Positions 1 to 11,600 of a stretch of 64,000 bases of DNA are shown here, piece by piece. Position 1 is the stretch's first letter. Every line of letters begins with the position of its first letter. The position numbers and the translations under genes are program-made. The stretch comes from Klebsormidium nitens. Taxonomy: Eukaryota; Streptophyta; Klebsormidiophyceae; Klebsormidiales; Klebsormidiaceae. The DNA is taken from assembly GCA_000708835.1 (NCBI GenBank), contig DF237268.1, positions 1-64,000 of the forward strand, in the 5' to 3' direction. The notes below the pieces were generated by a model that ran no database searches, was not told where the DNA came from, and was given only the letters and a program-made list of their open reading frames with translations.

Positions 1-3000
1 CTTCTCTTTTTCACCTAAAAACGCAACGGATCCGGAAATTGCGGAAATGTTGAAATGTTGAAATCAGTATCTCGCGATTTTTGTTTTGTTTATATATGAT
101 TTCAAAACGAGTACGAAAAGAATCCGCTTGACGGATTCTGAAGCTCGCCTCATTGTAGAGCGCAATATATAAGAAATATATTGCATCGATGTGTGTGGGT
201 GGGAGGGCGGCCCTGACTCTGACAGTGACGAGAGTGACTCCCATGGGCGCTGGGGAGGGCAAAAAGGGACCCCGTGCTGGTCACTTCCGGTACAATGCTT
301 CGCACAACCAACTTACAGCCTTTGGGGTCCGACCGATCTGCGCCCTCAGATTGACGAACTCAGCCGAGGGATGCATTCTAGACCGTCCAACCGACTAGAA
401 TTTTATTTATCGATTTACACGGCCGAAAAACGAAAGATTGAACTTCGGACACCCTCCGGCCCGGACAGGAAGAAGATGACCAAGAAGACCTGCTTCAGAG
501 AGCAACATTCAGGAGCTATTTGTCTTGACAAGGCGCCGGTAGCGACGTGATTTCGGCCATCAAAGCAGGGAAGCTTAGAAGGGAAGCGCCATATCAGCTT
601 GACACTGCAGTGGGCTTGAGTGGAGAAGATTTCCTGGCCAACGCAGCATGTGGAAGTGGTGCATGGCCTGCCTGCTCCCATGGTGTCAAATCTGACCCCC
701 AGACAATCTCTGCGGTGGCAAAGAGTCCTAACATTTTTCTTTTGCCTCCAAACTTTGGCCAGGACGGCAGGAGGGTACTCTGAACACTTTCACCGCAGAG
801 CTTTGCAAGATTCAAACCACAGCTCCTGCAGATAGGTCACCAATAGCAGCCATTGCCTCTGTTTTGCCCATCTGAGGATGTTAGCTTCTGCCCTTGTCTT
901 TAGCATGGTCAACAGCAGTAGTAAATAGGATGTGGAGGCTCAGGAAGCCTGGGGTGTTCTTCGCAAGTCAGCTGGACCTAAGTTTCTTGAAAGAGTGCAT
1001 TCCACAAACCAAGGATGTAAGTTCAAGGTTTTCTTATTGAAGGCCTTTGTTGTTTTCCATTGTTTTTGGTCAGGAAAATGCTTCATGGGCTGTGAGCATG
1101 GGCTATGACCCTTTCCTGTATGCAAAGCATGTAGGGTTTGATGTTCTGGAGAACGCTGCTGTTGCAGGAAGTTCACAGAGGTCTGAGTGCTGCATTTTGC
1201 AGATCTGTCAGGGATCGCAAGCATGTCCTTTGATTGAAATACGGAGGACCAGCACATACGTTGTCTGGGGACTTTGAATGTGGTTCTTTGTAGCATACTG
1301 CCTGGATGTGCTGACTGCGGGATAGCATCGATCCTAAGTCAAGGCTGTCCAGACGTCTAGGTTTTAAAAGAGTTTGTTCTCTGCAGCTTTGTCAGGTAGT
1401 GTCACTTCCGGCATCGCCTCTTCGTAGTGGATCAGAGGGTTGTCAGGATGATAGCGTACGATCACACTTGGATGTTTCGCGGGGTTTGCACTTTGCAAAG
1501 AGCACCGCTCAGCATTCTTTGATTGACCTAGGAGTCATGAAGGTACTTTACAAGTTGTTCGACAAGACAGCATAAGTTACTTCTGTCTTTTATTTGCCCC
1601 GGCGACTGTGCGTCTGAAAGAGTTCTGCTTCTTGGTTCAGGCTCGGTTGGGCCTGGCACGATAGCTGCAATTGTGCACCTGTTTGAAGCCTCTTGCATAA
1701 AGAGCCAGAACTCTGTCCATCTCATCCATGTTGAGATGAGGTTTTTGGCAGCCTACCGTGAGCTTGTCAGATGGTTCAGTAAGGTGACAACTATTGTGTA
1801 AAGGCTTTGTGAGGAAGAAATGTTTTCCATGATGATCACTTCACCGGTGGATGGTACCAATGGCTTCGGCCAACCCAGTTCGATCCTGGGGGTGAATCAA
1901 ATTGTCAACCTGCTGAAGCTTGTGACTCTTGATAGTGACACTGACAAAGCAATTCGAATGTGGTCAGAAGCAGTACTTTAAATGCACTGAATTAGTTTTC
2001 TGCAAAGACTGACAATCGAAACGATGACGAACAATTGCTATGCATATCTTCAGATCTATCATGGAGATACATTGAATGCACGCCTGCACAAATGGCTCAG
2101 TGATGCTGGCAGACATCATGACTCATGCCATGTCCAACCCGATGCTCTACCAGACTCATACGGATAGGTAGATCGGCACCAGGCAGTTCAGGCAAACAAA
2201 TCCTGGAAGGAAGCCATGATCTTCCTGATTCCTGGTCCCATGCCATGATCAAGCATTGCCAATGCTAGACAACACCAGTCTGTGGAGGCCCGAACGCACT
2301 CAAATCACGAAGGGGCGAATCGTCGAACTGAAAGCCCCGAGAATTGGCACATGTAAGTCGATGTCGATAGTACGATACCGTTTTGCCCGTGTCGGACCAA
2401 ATTTCAGCCGTGTCCGTCGGAATCCAGGAATATTTGTTCGGACGACCGTCCGAAGTTGGTTGTGCGAAGAGTAACGTTCCACAGTGCAATTCAACAGGTG
2501 TATAGAGCCCTACGGTAGGCCCCGGGTCACATCAAAGAAAAGAACGCAATGTATGACGCGTAATACCCAAAAAAACTGGGTACGTTAAACCGCTAGGTTA
2601 AGTTACACATCGTTGGCCGACGGGTTAGGCTAAAGGAAAGTCCGGTGTTGTTATAAGTTTCCCCTTAAGTTTTGGTTTCAGTAGAGCTTGATCGACCTGG
2701 CAAATCTGCAGCACGGCTTTAAAGTTTGCGGGAAAATTGGAATTGTGCATGCAGGCGATTTATAATGAATTTGGACATTCAAGTTTCTAGTTCAGGCATG
2801 CAAATGTACATTGAATTATTCTACAATTCAACAGAATTGGATAAGTTCACCCTAGATTTGATATGGGGATTTCACGGTTGTAAGACCTCTTATATGTCCC
2901 ACGTTATTGGCCCGTCCAATAGCGGCGGCGTCGTACACTGAGCTATATAGCAAACTTTTCTGCCGGGAGGACCCCACATGCCGGACATGTGGCCCTAGTG

Positions 3001-4164
3001 GACCATACCCTCAGCTAAAGCTCGCCCAGCTATCGATAAATCTATAGGCTCGAGCTATAAAAACGCATGCATGCGTAAGAAATCAAGAAATCATGCATTG
3101 GGCGTGACCCTGGTGATGAGTTTGAAGGTCAGTGTCGATCGAGAACAGGTTTATTCGAAGTATCAAACTTGATCAAACTTGCATGACAGAATGACATAGT
3201 TAAGCCATGCCAGGTTGCATGAAATTAAAGATAGCTGCGCCGGCCTATAGCTCATTAGCCCACCGGTACGTCATTAATTAATTGAGTATGTGCACGCACA
3301 CAACCTAGTGAAATTCAGTCATGGATTTCCGAAATATGTATATAGCTCATGCATGTATTATCACGCAAAATTAGCTTGGTTTTTTGATATGTACAGATGA
3401 TTGATGGTAATTGAATACGTAATAGATCAGTAAGGTCAGTAATTGGATGTGTGAGTCAAATGGCCCTAGTCGGCCAGCACTGCACGCTCGCTTTCAAGTT
3501 TGTGCTAGAGTATATGTATAAGCCAGGTTTCAAATCTTAAAACTGTTGTCAGAAAATTTCTTGATCACATTGATTCAACTAGCACTTTTCCAATCATAGC
3601 ATCAAATGCAACGCTAAGGTCAATTAATCGGTTTTTTGCCAAGATCATGGGAGACTCTCAGTCTCATGGGAAGCACTTCGCGAAAACTTTTTCTGCCATG
3701 CCCGGCCTTGGAGGCTTCGAGTTTGACAGTGGTGTAGCTCCAAATGCGCAATTGCAGCGCCATCTAAAGTGGTGCGTATAATCAAAGGATACATGCATGC
3801 TTGAAACGAGTTTGGTGTTGTTGCTTATGCACCCAGCTTGAATTGCCTTACGTCGTGTCGTGTTCAGCAATGCGAACCTGTATACTCTATGCAACGGTGG
3901 TCGCTTGTCCAGCAGCCTGTCGGGGAAACGATGTACCTTTGAACACCTTGACTTAGAGCTCTACAAACATCAGCTTTTTCGGGGAGAGTACATACTCCAA
4001 AAAACGTGACAGAAAGAAGCTTCGATGCATAAATATGGCACATCCGCGTCTGACTCGGTGACCATCTGCCTCAAAGAGCCCTGCTTGGTAAAATAGAACA
4101 ACTATCATGCCAGTAGCAGTGGATGCAGCAAAAGAGCAAAGGCGAATTGAGAGAAGCCACTTAC
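1..4164. other. Region with no recognised gene
   Basis: No open reading frame here resembles a known family, and I could not chain exons into one. The stretch from about 600 to 2200 is TG-rich and looks like the intron or untranslated DNA seen elsewhere in the window. From about 2500 the sequence is AT-rich with ATGCATGC-type words. A compact tRNA-like fold lies at 1840-1896 and is listed separately. The end of the ClpT gene (its last short exon and 3' UTR) probably lies in the last few hundred bases on the minus strand, but I could not place it. Confidence 0.5.
1840..1896 (+). other. tRNA-like folded segment (57 nt)
   Basis: The sequence shows a six-base closing stem (TTCACC at 1840-1845 with GGTGAA at 1891-1896). 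Inside it are a TGGC-TTCG-GCCA hairpin (1861-1872) and a perfect T-arm-like hairpin, CCCAG-TTCGATC-CTGGG (1874-1890). The T-arm lies directly against the closing stem, as in tRNA. At 57 nt it lacks room for both a D-arm and an anticodon arm, so it is not a functional tRNA. It could be a tRNA-derived relic or chance. Confidence 0.3.
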
Positions 4165-5273
4165 CAGATGCTTCAACTCCTCGTAGGCAGCATCGTCTAT
4201 TCCCAGGGTTTTCAAGACTTGCGCAGCCGTAGCAGCCGTCTGATCAAGCAATCCAAGCAGCAAGTGTTCCGTCGTCACCTCCCCTTCTCCACCTGCTCTC
4301 AAAAGCAACCGGCCTAAATACTTTGAGCAAGTAATGGCCACAGGCAGAAGGGCTAGGCAACTGAAACAAGTTCCTGTATACATGATGTAGCACCCGTTTT
4401 TCGAGCAGGTGACATCACATCCTTCGAGCTTCTGAAACCTTAATTGCTCGAACTCAATGAATTGCGAGGGTAGCTGCTCTCAGTTACCTCTAGCCTGGAA
4501 CTCCCTAAAGCCAGCTATTACAATCGAGTGCACAAAACACCGTTGGCAAGGGGTCTCAAGTGGACAATGAAGTGCCGCCTTCGGTAACCACTTCAAGAAG
4601 AGAGAGGTTGACACGAGATTGCAATCCTTGCAAGTCTGCTTTGCTTCACCCTTCCAGCTGTTGTCCCTGACTCTTTGCGGCCAGAACTCTCTGGGCGAGC
4701 TTACTGTAGAGCTGAACATGCGCGCCACCCTGCTGCATGCTCTTGTTGCAAACGCAGGACTGGTCTAGCATAGCAACCCACCTGACAGAGTCTTCCGATA
4801 CGAGTGCGCGGCTTCTAGCGCCTTTTTCCCGGGCTCCGTGACAGGCGGGTGCTCGGGCGGGTTGTAGTACATGTCCCCCTTCCCCAGCAGCTTCACCGTC
4901 TCCTGCTTCACCTGCACCACGCACACGCCCAGCTTATGCTCGGCAGGCACCCTAGAAACAGCCTCGAGGGCCCTATATATACGCCTGTGATAGACCGAAG
5001 TCGTAGGAAAGCCTTGGCGGAAGTATGCTTAAACTCGATCAATCTCCAGCACATCCAGAAGCTGCCCTCTTTGCCGTCTTCAACTGTCCCAGATGCAGTC
5101 CGTTACTTACGGCGTACAGCGTGACGCCCTTGGTGCGCAGAAACCTGGCGGCTTTGCTGGTCCCCTCTGTGAGCATGCCCATGAGGAGCGCCTCCGTCCC
5201 GGTGGTGGCGTACTTGAGCTTGCGCGCCTCCAGCTCCGCCATGCCAAACGTCTTGATCAGCCGCGCGCTAAGC
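4165..5273 (-). CDS. CLPT: ClpT-type accessory protein of the chloroplast Clp protease (core exons)
   Basis: Three exons on the minus strand join in phase: 5111-5273, 4782-4911 and 4165-4295. The translated core has the ClpT signature MAELEARKLKY, then a TGTEALLMG block, ETVKLLGKGDMYY, PPEHPPVTEP and a Clp-N repeat with TTEHLLLGLLDQ. In plants, ClpT proteins are small Clp-N-domain subunits that bind and stabilise the ClpPR core in the chloroplast stroma; they have no ATPase domain, and none is seen here. The first exon starts mid-codon (phase 2), so an upstream exon with the transit peptide must exist to the right of 5273. A final short exon should lie left of 4165. Neither could be placed. 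The family call is secure; whether it is closer to ClpT1 or ClpT2 is not. Confidence 0.85.
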
Positions 5274-6660
5274 CTGGGGAGGACGCCACAAGCAAGGGGA
5301 TCTCACGGTGGCGCACTGGTGGATGCAGCAATCCAACAAGTCATGGGTTTCGATCATGCACTATACTTCCTGCCTAAGTGGGACTCGTCAAACATCCCGT
5401 CAAAAAGAACTCGTTGTCCCTGCGTTTAAGGGCCCCAGAATGCAGATTAGCTAGCTAGAAACAAGTGCTTTAAGTAAAAAAAAAGCAAGTTCTTTTCAAA
5501 AAGAACCTTCGCAGACTACATCTGCTCCAAATATTAGCAGCTCAATTGCGGTTCAGCAATCTGAGACACCTGACTGTAATGCCTGCGGCCAGTTAATATA
5601 CAGGGGCTGAATCCGACGCACCAGGTCCAAGTTACCCCGCTGGTTAGACGCAAGCCAGGCGTGCACAATAGATGAGTCACCAATCTGGCAAGTCTCTACT
5701 CACAGCGCCACTTGCTTCAGACTTTGATCAAGCCAAAATGATGGTATGGTGGTAAAGAAAATTTGCATTAAAATGATCCAGTTCAAACTAGATCGTGAAG
5801 GTATCCAAAAGGCAACAACAGCTTTGAAGTTCCGAAGAAAAGCATTCCTCCTGGATAAATTTAAAATCCTTCAAGGTGCAGGTTGCTATGTTTACCCGCT
5901 GAAGTTGAAGGTGACATCCGATGAGTACAGGTACAAACTTGAAGGTGATACCTGATGATTACAGGTACCATTCCACTATGGCGCTTCATCAAACACCACA
6001 CGACTTACCCTTTATACAAGCTGGGTTCACTCATTTGCACTCTCGCAGAACCGCATCTGCAGTCTGCTGTCGAACGCTGCCACTGACCACCACTCCCAAG
6101 GAAGGCCGTGTGCCGCTCGCTGACAATTCCAGCCCCTTGCAGACCTGAAAGAGGCTTACTCGATCGGGCTCGGGGCCGTTGCAGATATCCCTCACGGCAC
6201 ACAATCGGACTCACTGCTGGACAAGAGGACGACCCACGCCCGACATCGATGGCACCTGGGGCAATGGTGTACGGCCCCTGAGCAACCATCCGCGCTACAG
6301 ACGTCATCTTCACTGCTGCTACAACCTAAGTTGCCTTACAAAAGGCTGGAGACTCCGCCAGTGAGCGGAAGGAGGCGGCTAGAGCGCGCTACAATATGCA
6401 GACATGCAAGCGGAGTCCGACTACCGTGTGCAACAGTACAGTACCGTACTCCCAGAAGTCCCAAGCAGACGAGTCCACTTTGAAAAGTTGAGGACACTGG
6501 CACCAGGTGACTGCCCGTTCAGGACTTCGTCACTGCTCAAACTTCAAAGGCTGCGGTACAGGCCGGAACCCTACCGGCTTGGATGCTACGTGCCGGAGAC
6601 TGAGCTGAGTCAACACCGCTCGGGTTTAGACAGAGCCTAGAGGCCTGAGGTGTTCTCGAA
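5274..6660. other. Intergenic stretch, probably including the 5' end of the ClpT gene
   Basis: No second gene is recognisable. The 5' exon or exons of the ClpT gene should be here. Possible minus-strand donors are visible as rc of CTCAC near 5306 and 5701, but the sequence next to them contains stops or does not look like a transit peptide. A short tandem duplication lies at 5905-5970. Confidence 0.4.
5905..5970 (+). repeat. Two-unit imperfect tandem duplication
   Basis: Two adjacent units of about 33 bp (5905-5938 and 5939-5970) share TTGAAGGTGA, GATGA and TACAGGTAC in the same order, with a few substitutions. This is a local duplication with no coding meaning that I can see. Confidence 0.6.
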
Positions 6661-6669
6661 AAATAAATA

Positions 6670-6983
6670 CCCGTTCTCCCCGGTGATGATTCCGAATAAA
6701 TGAATTAAATTATCTGCATTCGGAGAGTCAGAAATTCGGGTTTTGCATTTGGAAAGTGCAAATTCGGAAAAAGGTTAAACTTATCTAAAACGGGAGTTGA
6801 AAGCCAATTAAACCGCTAAAATCAGCCTTATTAAAACGTTAAAACCCTTCTCCTAGTGTAAATATAAGGCGTTCCAACTTCGGATTCTGTTCGGAATCAC
6901 CATAAATAACTCACCAGCTGTGGTCGGATTGTTGGAAAATATTTCCAGGAAATCCATTCGGAATTATCACCGGGGAGTAGGGG
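6670..6983. mobile_element. MITE-like inverted-repeat element bounded by TA
   Basis: The left end reads CCCGTTCTCCCCGGTGAT and runs on to GATTCCGAAT. The right end, in reverse complement, reads CCCCTACTCCCCGGTGAT and runs on to AATTCCGAAT. The arms are about 30 bp and imperfect. Both ends are flanked by TA (6668-6669 and 6984-6985), the target duplication typical of Tc1/mariner-type MITEs. The 314 bp interior is AT-rich with no long reading frame, so it would be non-autonomous. The assignment to a transposon class is inference from the TA and the arms only. Confidence 0.65.
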
Positions 6984-7094
6984 TATGATTATCAGGCAGT
7001 GCTGCCGTTACCGAAGTAGACCGTACTCTGGCTGCCTGGATGCACAACTTCAAACTGATCATGTTCACAGTTCATTGACCTGAGGCTGGAGCCT

Positions 7095-7480
7095 GGGAGG
7101 GAGGGGTGGGGAGAATTGGAATACCTAATCTGAAACGAGCTTGCAAGCCAGTCAAGGCAGTCATTAACACGAGTTCGGAGCTCAACAACAGGTGCATGTC
7201 GGCAAAACGAGCTCGATTGGAAACATCTTGTCCGTCCGATGAAGTATGGGCAGTATTTCGAATTAAACCTACCGGTCTCGGCCGCCGTCACTCACTCGGA
7301 ACCCAAGTGGTCGGTACCGGCCGTAACCCAACGATGTGAACCGCGGTCTGTTTCAGCGCATGGTTTCAGGGGGTTTAGAGTACCTGCCTATATTGCCCCT
7401 TCCGAGTATGGAATCGAGCAATTTCCCCATGGCAGGCGGAACAGAGATACGAGATCCAATTCTCCCCACCCCCCTTCCCT
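7095..7480. mobile_element. Second inverted-repeat element
   Basis: A G-rich arm at 7095-7120, containing GGGGTGGGGAGAATTGGA, is repeated in inverse orientation at 7455-7480, giving an element of about 386 bp. Flanking bases also show some inverse similarity (TGACCT near 7077 and AGGTCA near 7483). No transposase is encoded. It lies about 110 bp from the preceding MITE, so this intergenic stretch has taken repeated insertions. Confidence 0.5.
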
Positions 7481-8683
7481 GGAGGTCACTTGGGTGAAAT
7501 TGCCTTTGAACAGCACGTGTCACTCTCCACTGCACTGGTCAAGACTCATGAGAACTTTGTACAGTGAAACCAGTGCTCAGCTAACTTCGGAAAGGGTCAG
7601 CGAAAGCATGCCCATGATGCCCCGTGTTCAAAGTACTGAAGAACAACGCATAATTTGACATCAGCTTTGACAAGGCAAGGTGGTTCATCTGCCCGCGAAC
7701 TGACTCGCTTGTTTCTCGCGACAGTCGCGAGACTGCAATGCCAATCGGTATGCTGCAGTGTTGCAGTCGATGTAGGTGACGGCCCTAGGAGTGTAAAGAA
7801 ATGGCTACTTCTATGTGCTCTAGTCAGCATGCTGGGTGGAGCGCCATGCTTTGCCCCTCGCAAAGCAGCCCCTGGGCCAGCAGGCACGGTGAGCCTTTGT
7901 CAAGGAAGGCAACGCAGGTCCTGCTGGGTTTCACTAGGTGGCATTGTGTACCTTACCTGTACAACATCAGCTCCTGGCAGGAGCAAGGCTTGGATCTTGG
8001 TATGCTCAATCTTTAATACTTGCCTTGCCTGTTTGTGGTCCAGGTGTCGCGCTCATAAACCATTCACATGGAAGTCTTCACAAGAGCGCCGTGTTTTGCC
8101 ATAGAATGCTGGTAAGTTAGCAATTGCCCTCCTACTGTGTCAACATATATCTGAATTTATAGGACCTATAACAGCAAGTGAGTTGTCCTTTTCAGGATGA
8201 TTTTTTCCCCAACACTGCTTCGACATTGCTGATTTGGGGCTGTGGGGTGGTCTCCGGCATGGTGATACCGCCTATGCTCCAGGGGCTGCTTGCGCTTGTT
8301 CCTGCTGCTGTGTCTGTTTCTGGACAGCTATGCACCACCGCAGATTTGCACCACCCTGCCATCAGAGGCACTTGGGCACTCTGCCTCACACCAAGGCTCC
8401 AGAATTGGCTAGGGAGACAACCTGGCCTTATATGACAAGAGCATGTGCATCAGCAAAGTGCATATGTCCCGGCACAAGGCAGCCTATGTAACACGTTGCT
8501 CCTTCTAAGATCATGATCAGGGCCGTTTGTGTTGTTGACAGTGTAAGGCGCCCTACGCTGGGCAAGGAGCACGAGAAGCTGGAGACTGGTGGGGACTTGG
8601 TGTGGCAAGGTGCACGGCTACATTGCTGGCCGCTGTGCCTGTGCACACTTGTATCGGTGCCTGTTCACCCAGTCGGCCTGCAG
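7481..8683 (+). other. Possible 5' region and leader exons of the HEMERA-like gene
   Basis: An ATG at 7801 opens a short basic, Ser-rich reading frame that could start a transit peptide. It reaches a good donor after 7888 and would join in phase to 8044-8111 (donor GTAAGT). A third acceptor is visible before 8196. I could not connect these in phase to the coding exon that starts near 8684, so they are candidates only. Nothing else recognisable is in this stretch. Confidence 0.3.
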
Positions 8684-11600
8684 GTGGGGCAAGGCAAATT
8701 GGCCGCCGGAGGAGCGTGCTTGGTGGAGCAGTGGGAATGGGGGCCGGAGAAGCGGGGCTCGAAGGAGATGGCAACGAGGACGGATGGGATGACGATGACG
8801 GCTGGGATGACGAGGATGGTGAATGGGAGGAGTACGGGGAGCTAGAGGAGGATGGGGGGGAATGGGGGGACGCAGAGTGGGAGGAGGAGGAGGACGATGA
8901 CCAGGGGGAGGCGGAGCAGGGGCAGGCTGCAGAGGCTGCCAGGCAAGAAGAAGGTGGGGAGGAGCAGCCGCCGGTTGAAGAAGGTGAGGATAGGGTGCGG
9001 TGTCCCCAGATTTTCTCAGTCCAACACAATGGAGCAAGATTAAGGTAATTGGTCATTTCATTCATTCTTGACCTTGATTATTGGTGATGTACATGGGTTT
9101 TTAGTGATATCGTACACGCTTGCGAAAGTCCTCGAGTGGAGAAAGCGCACAAAGTTGAAGAAAAGTTGCTCATGGCACTGTATGGTGATTCCTGTCGCTT
9201 CTGCTCCAGACCCGCTGGCCTCTCTCGCCATTGACTACTCCGTTCCCTTGGAAGAGGAGGCGTGGCCCGCTGTGGCCGCGCGCGTGGGCCAGCTGGACGC
9301 GCCCGCGCTGGTGCAGTGGCTGGAGGGGCAGCCGGACTGGGAGGCCGTACTGTGGCGCCTTGTGAACGTGCCCCCGGCAGATGGGCAGTGGACGCGCCAG
9401 GAGGCGGTGCGCCAGCGTCGGCGGTGGGTGAGCCAAGCGGAGGAGGGTGCCCTGGCCGCGGCTGCAGGCATCGAGCTGGAGCGCGACTTGGCGGAGGAGG
9501 GTGCGCAGGAACTGAGTACGGGTGCGCAGCAGGCGGGGAGCACTGCGGCAGAGGGACTGGCGGCAGCCTATCGGCATGTGGCGGACCGGCGTGCGCAGAG
9601 CAGCATGGGGCGGCTGATTGCGGGCACGCAGGCCGTGCTGGCGGTGGAGAGCAACAAGACGGTGGCCCAGCAGCTGTCGTACTACTACCGCGGCCTGCCG
9701 CAGTGGGTGGAGGACGAGGTGGCCCCGCAAGCCCTGGGGCCCGTGGCGCGCCAGGTGGCAGCTGTGGCGCAAAACGTGCAGCAGCAGATGGACGGCCTGT
9801 GCGGGGCCATGGAAGAGGAGCTGCGCACTGCGGTAAGGGGAGATTTACGGAGAGGCTGTGGAGAACGACAGAGATTGTTGCTCTTTCCATGAGCGCTTCC
9901 TTGTGATCCACAAGTGCATTGATCAGATGTCAGCCGCTTGGCTGCTTGAAGTGCCCGTCACGTATCCGCTTTGCCCGTGCTCTCAGGGCTGAGCTTCTTG
10001 AACGTCCTGTTTGGCATGAACTTTATGTCCCCTGAAGTGGTCAAGTAATCGCACTCACTGGGTGGCTCATACCGTGCTTGAAGCCTCGTCTTTCCATTGG
10101 GCGGCTCTAAAATGCCAACTACCTGGAGCGCCCCCATCGCATTTCAAGCAGGAATGAAGCCAGTAAACAAGTGTGTCCGAGAAAGCCGACTGTATTAGTG
10201 GCTGGCTTGCCACGGAGGGAGGAGAAGGAAGAAGGACAACAAGCCTCCATATTTTACCCAGCTCAAGCATGGACATGGCTGTTGGGGAGACCTTTTGCGT
10301 TGTTTCCAACCAGGCATATACCAGTTTATCTTTATCACAGCAACAGTGGGCTTCTGTTTCTTTTTAATGATGACCTGAACGGTGGCTGCTTAGCTCAGCC
10401 GAATCCGCCATGGCTGCTGTTGACGTCTGACCCAATTTGGAGAGTGCCGGAAGCAGAAAGTCTGCTGGGGGGGCAAAAGATGGTGTATTTTTGCTCAACA
10501 AAAGCACACAGCAAAACGTGGAGCCTGTGGGATGCCCTTTGCCGTTACTTTGACAGATTTGCTTCACTCTTTGTGTCCCAGCTGCAGAAGGGCTCGTGCT
10601 GGTAGCCACTGCGCTAGCACAGAGCTCCTTTGCAAAGACTCATCAGAGCAGGATTTGGGGTTCAAAGCGGTCGGATCCGTGTCCCTCGGTTTAGGCTGGG
10701 AATTCCGTGCATTTCTCCAGGTGCTTCAACCAGTTTTGACCGTCCAATCTGCATATGGACGAAGAGAAGTCCCTGTGCTGTCGATTTCTGATTCAACAGG
10801 TTTACTCCCATGTTTACTTGAACCCTTCGCCTGACGGACCTTAATGCCAGACAGGAACGTGTGACTCTCGGTGCAGGCTCAAGAGGTGTACAGCGAGCTG
10901 CGGCTGGCGGGCGCAGAGGGCCTAGCGGATCGCGTGGGGTTCCACCTGCTGGGGGGCGTGGAGGAGGCGAAGCAGCAGTATGCAGCGCACAAGGCGGAGC
11001 GACGTCGGCAAGTGACGGTGGCGGTGCGGGCGGAAGAGTTGGGGGCGCTGGAGACGGGGAAAGGGCTGGCGCGTGCGTACCAGGAGGACGCGCGCGATGT
11101 GAGCCACGGCATCCTCAGCCGGCGCGACCTGGAGGTGCGCAAGGCGTTCATGACGCTCGAGGAGGACGAGGTGGCGCCCAAGCTGAAGAAGCCGCCCACC
11201 CACGACGAGGAGGACGCGGCCGCTGCGCAGCTGGCCCTCACGGCGTCACCGCCCCCCGCGCCCCCGGCCCCGGCCGTCAGCCAGTTCGACCCGTACGCTC
11301 TGTTCGCCGTGCGAGCCGCCCAGGCGGGGCTGCTGCCGCCGTTGAAGCATGACGACGGGACGGTGCTGGTGTCGGAAGCGGCGCGCGCCAGGGCGTTCCA
11401 ACCGTCCCTGAAGCAGCTGCGGCTGCAGCGCGAGGAGGAGAAGAAGAAAGCGATGGGCATCGAGTGAGTGCACCAGGCCCTGCACTGCGTGCGCAAGAAG
11501 GTGGCGCAGGTCTGCCTCTTGCTGGCATGCTGACAGTGCATGACAACGACTGTGCTCGATTCGGCACCCATGCGAAGATCTGCCCGTGGCAGGTACTTCA

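Noticed and set aside
8589-8792. Frame with Trp-rich and Arg-rich segment overlapping the acidic exon
   Set aside because: It resembles a HEMERA tryptophan motif superficially, but only the acidic frame continues in phase into the next exon.
9078-9911. Long proline-rich minus-strand frame (277 codons)
   Set aside because: It is the antisense shadow of the GC-rich coding exon 9210-9832, which has matching splice phases on the plus strand.
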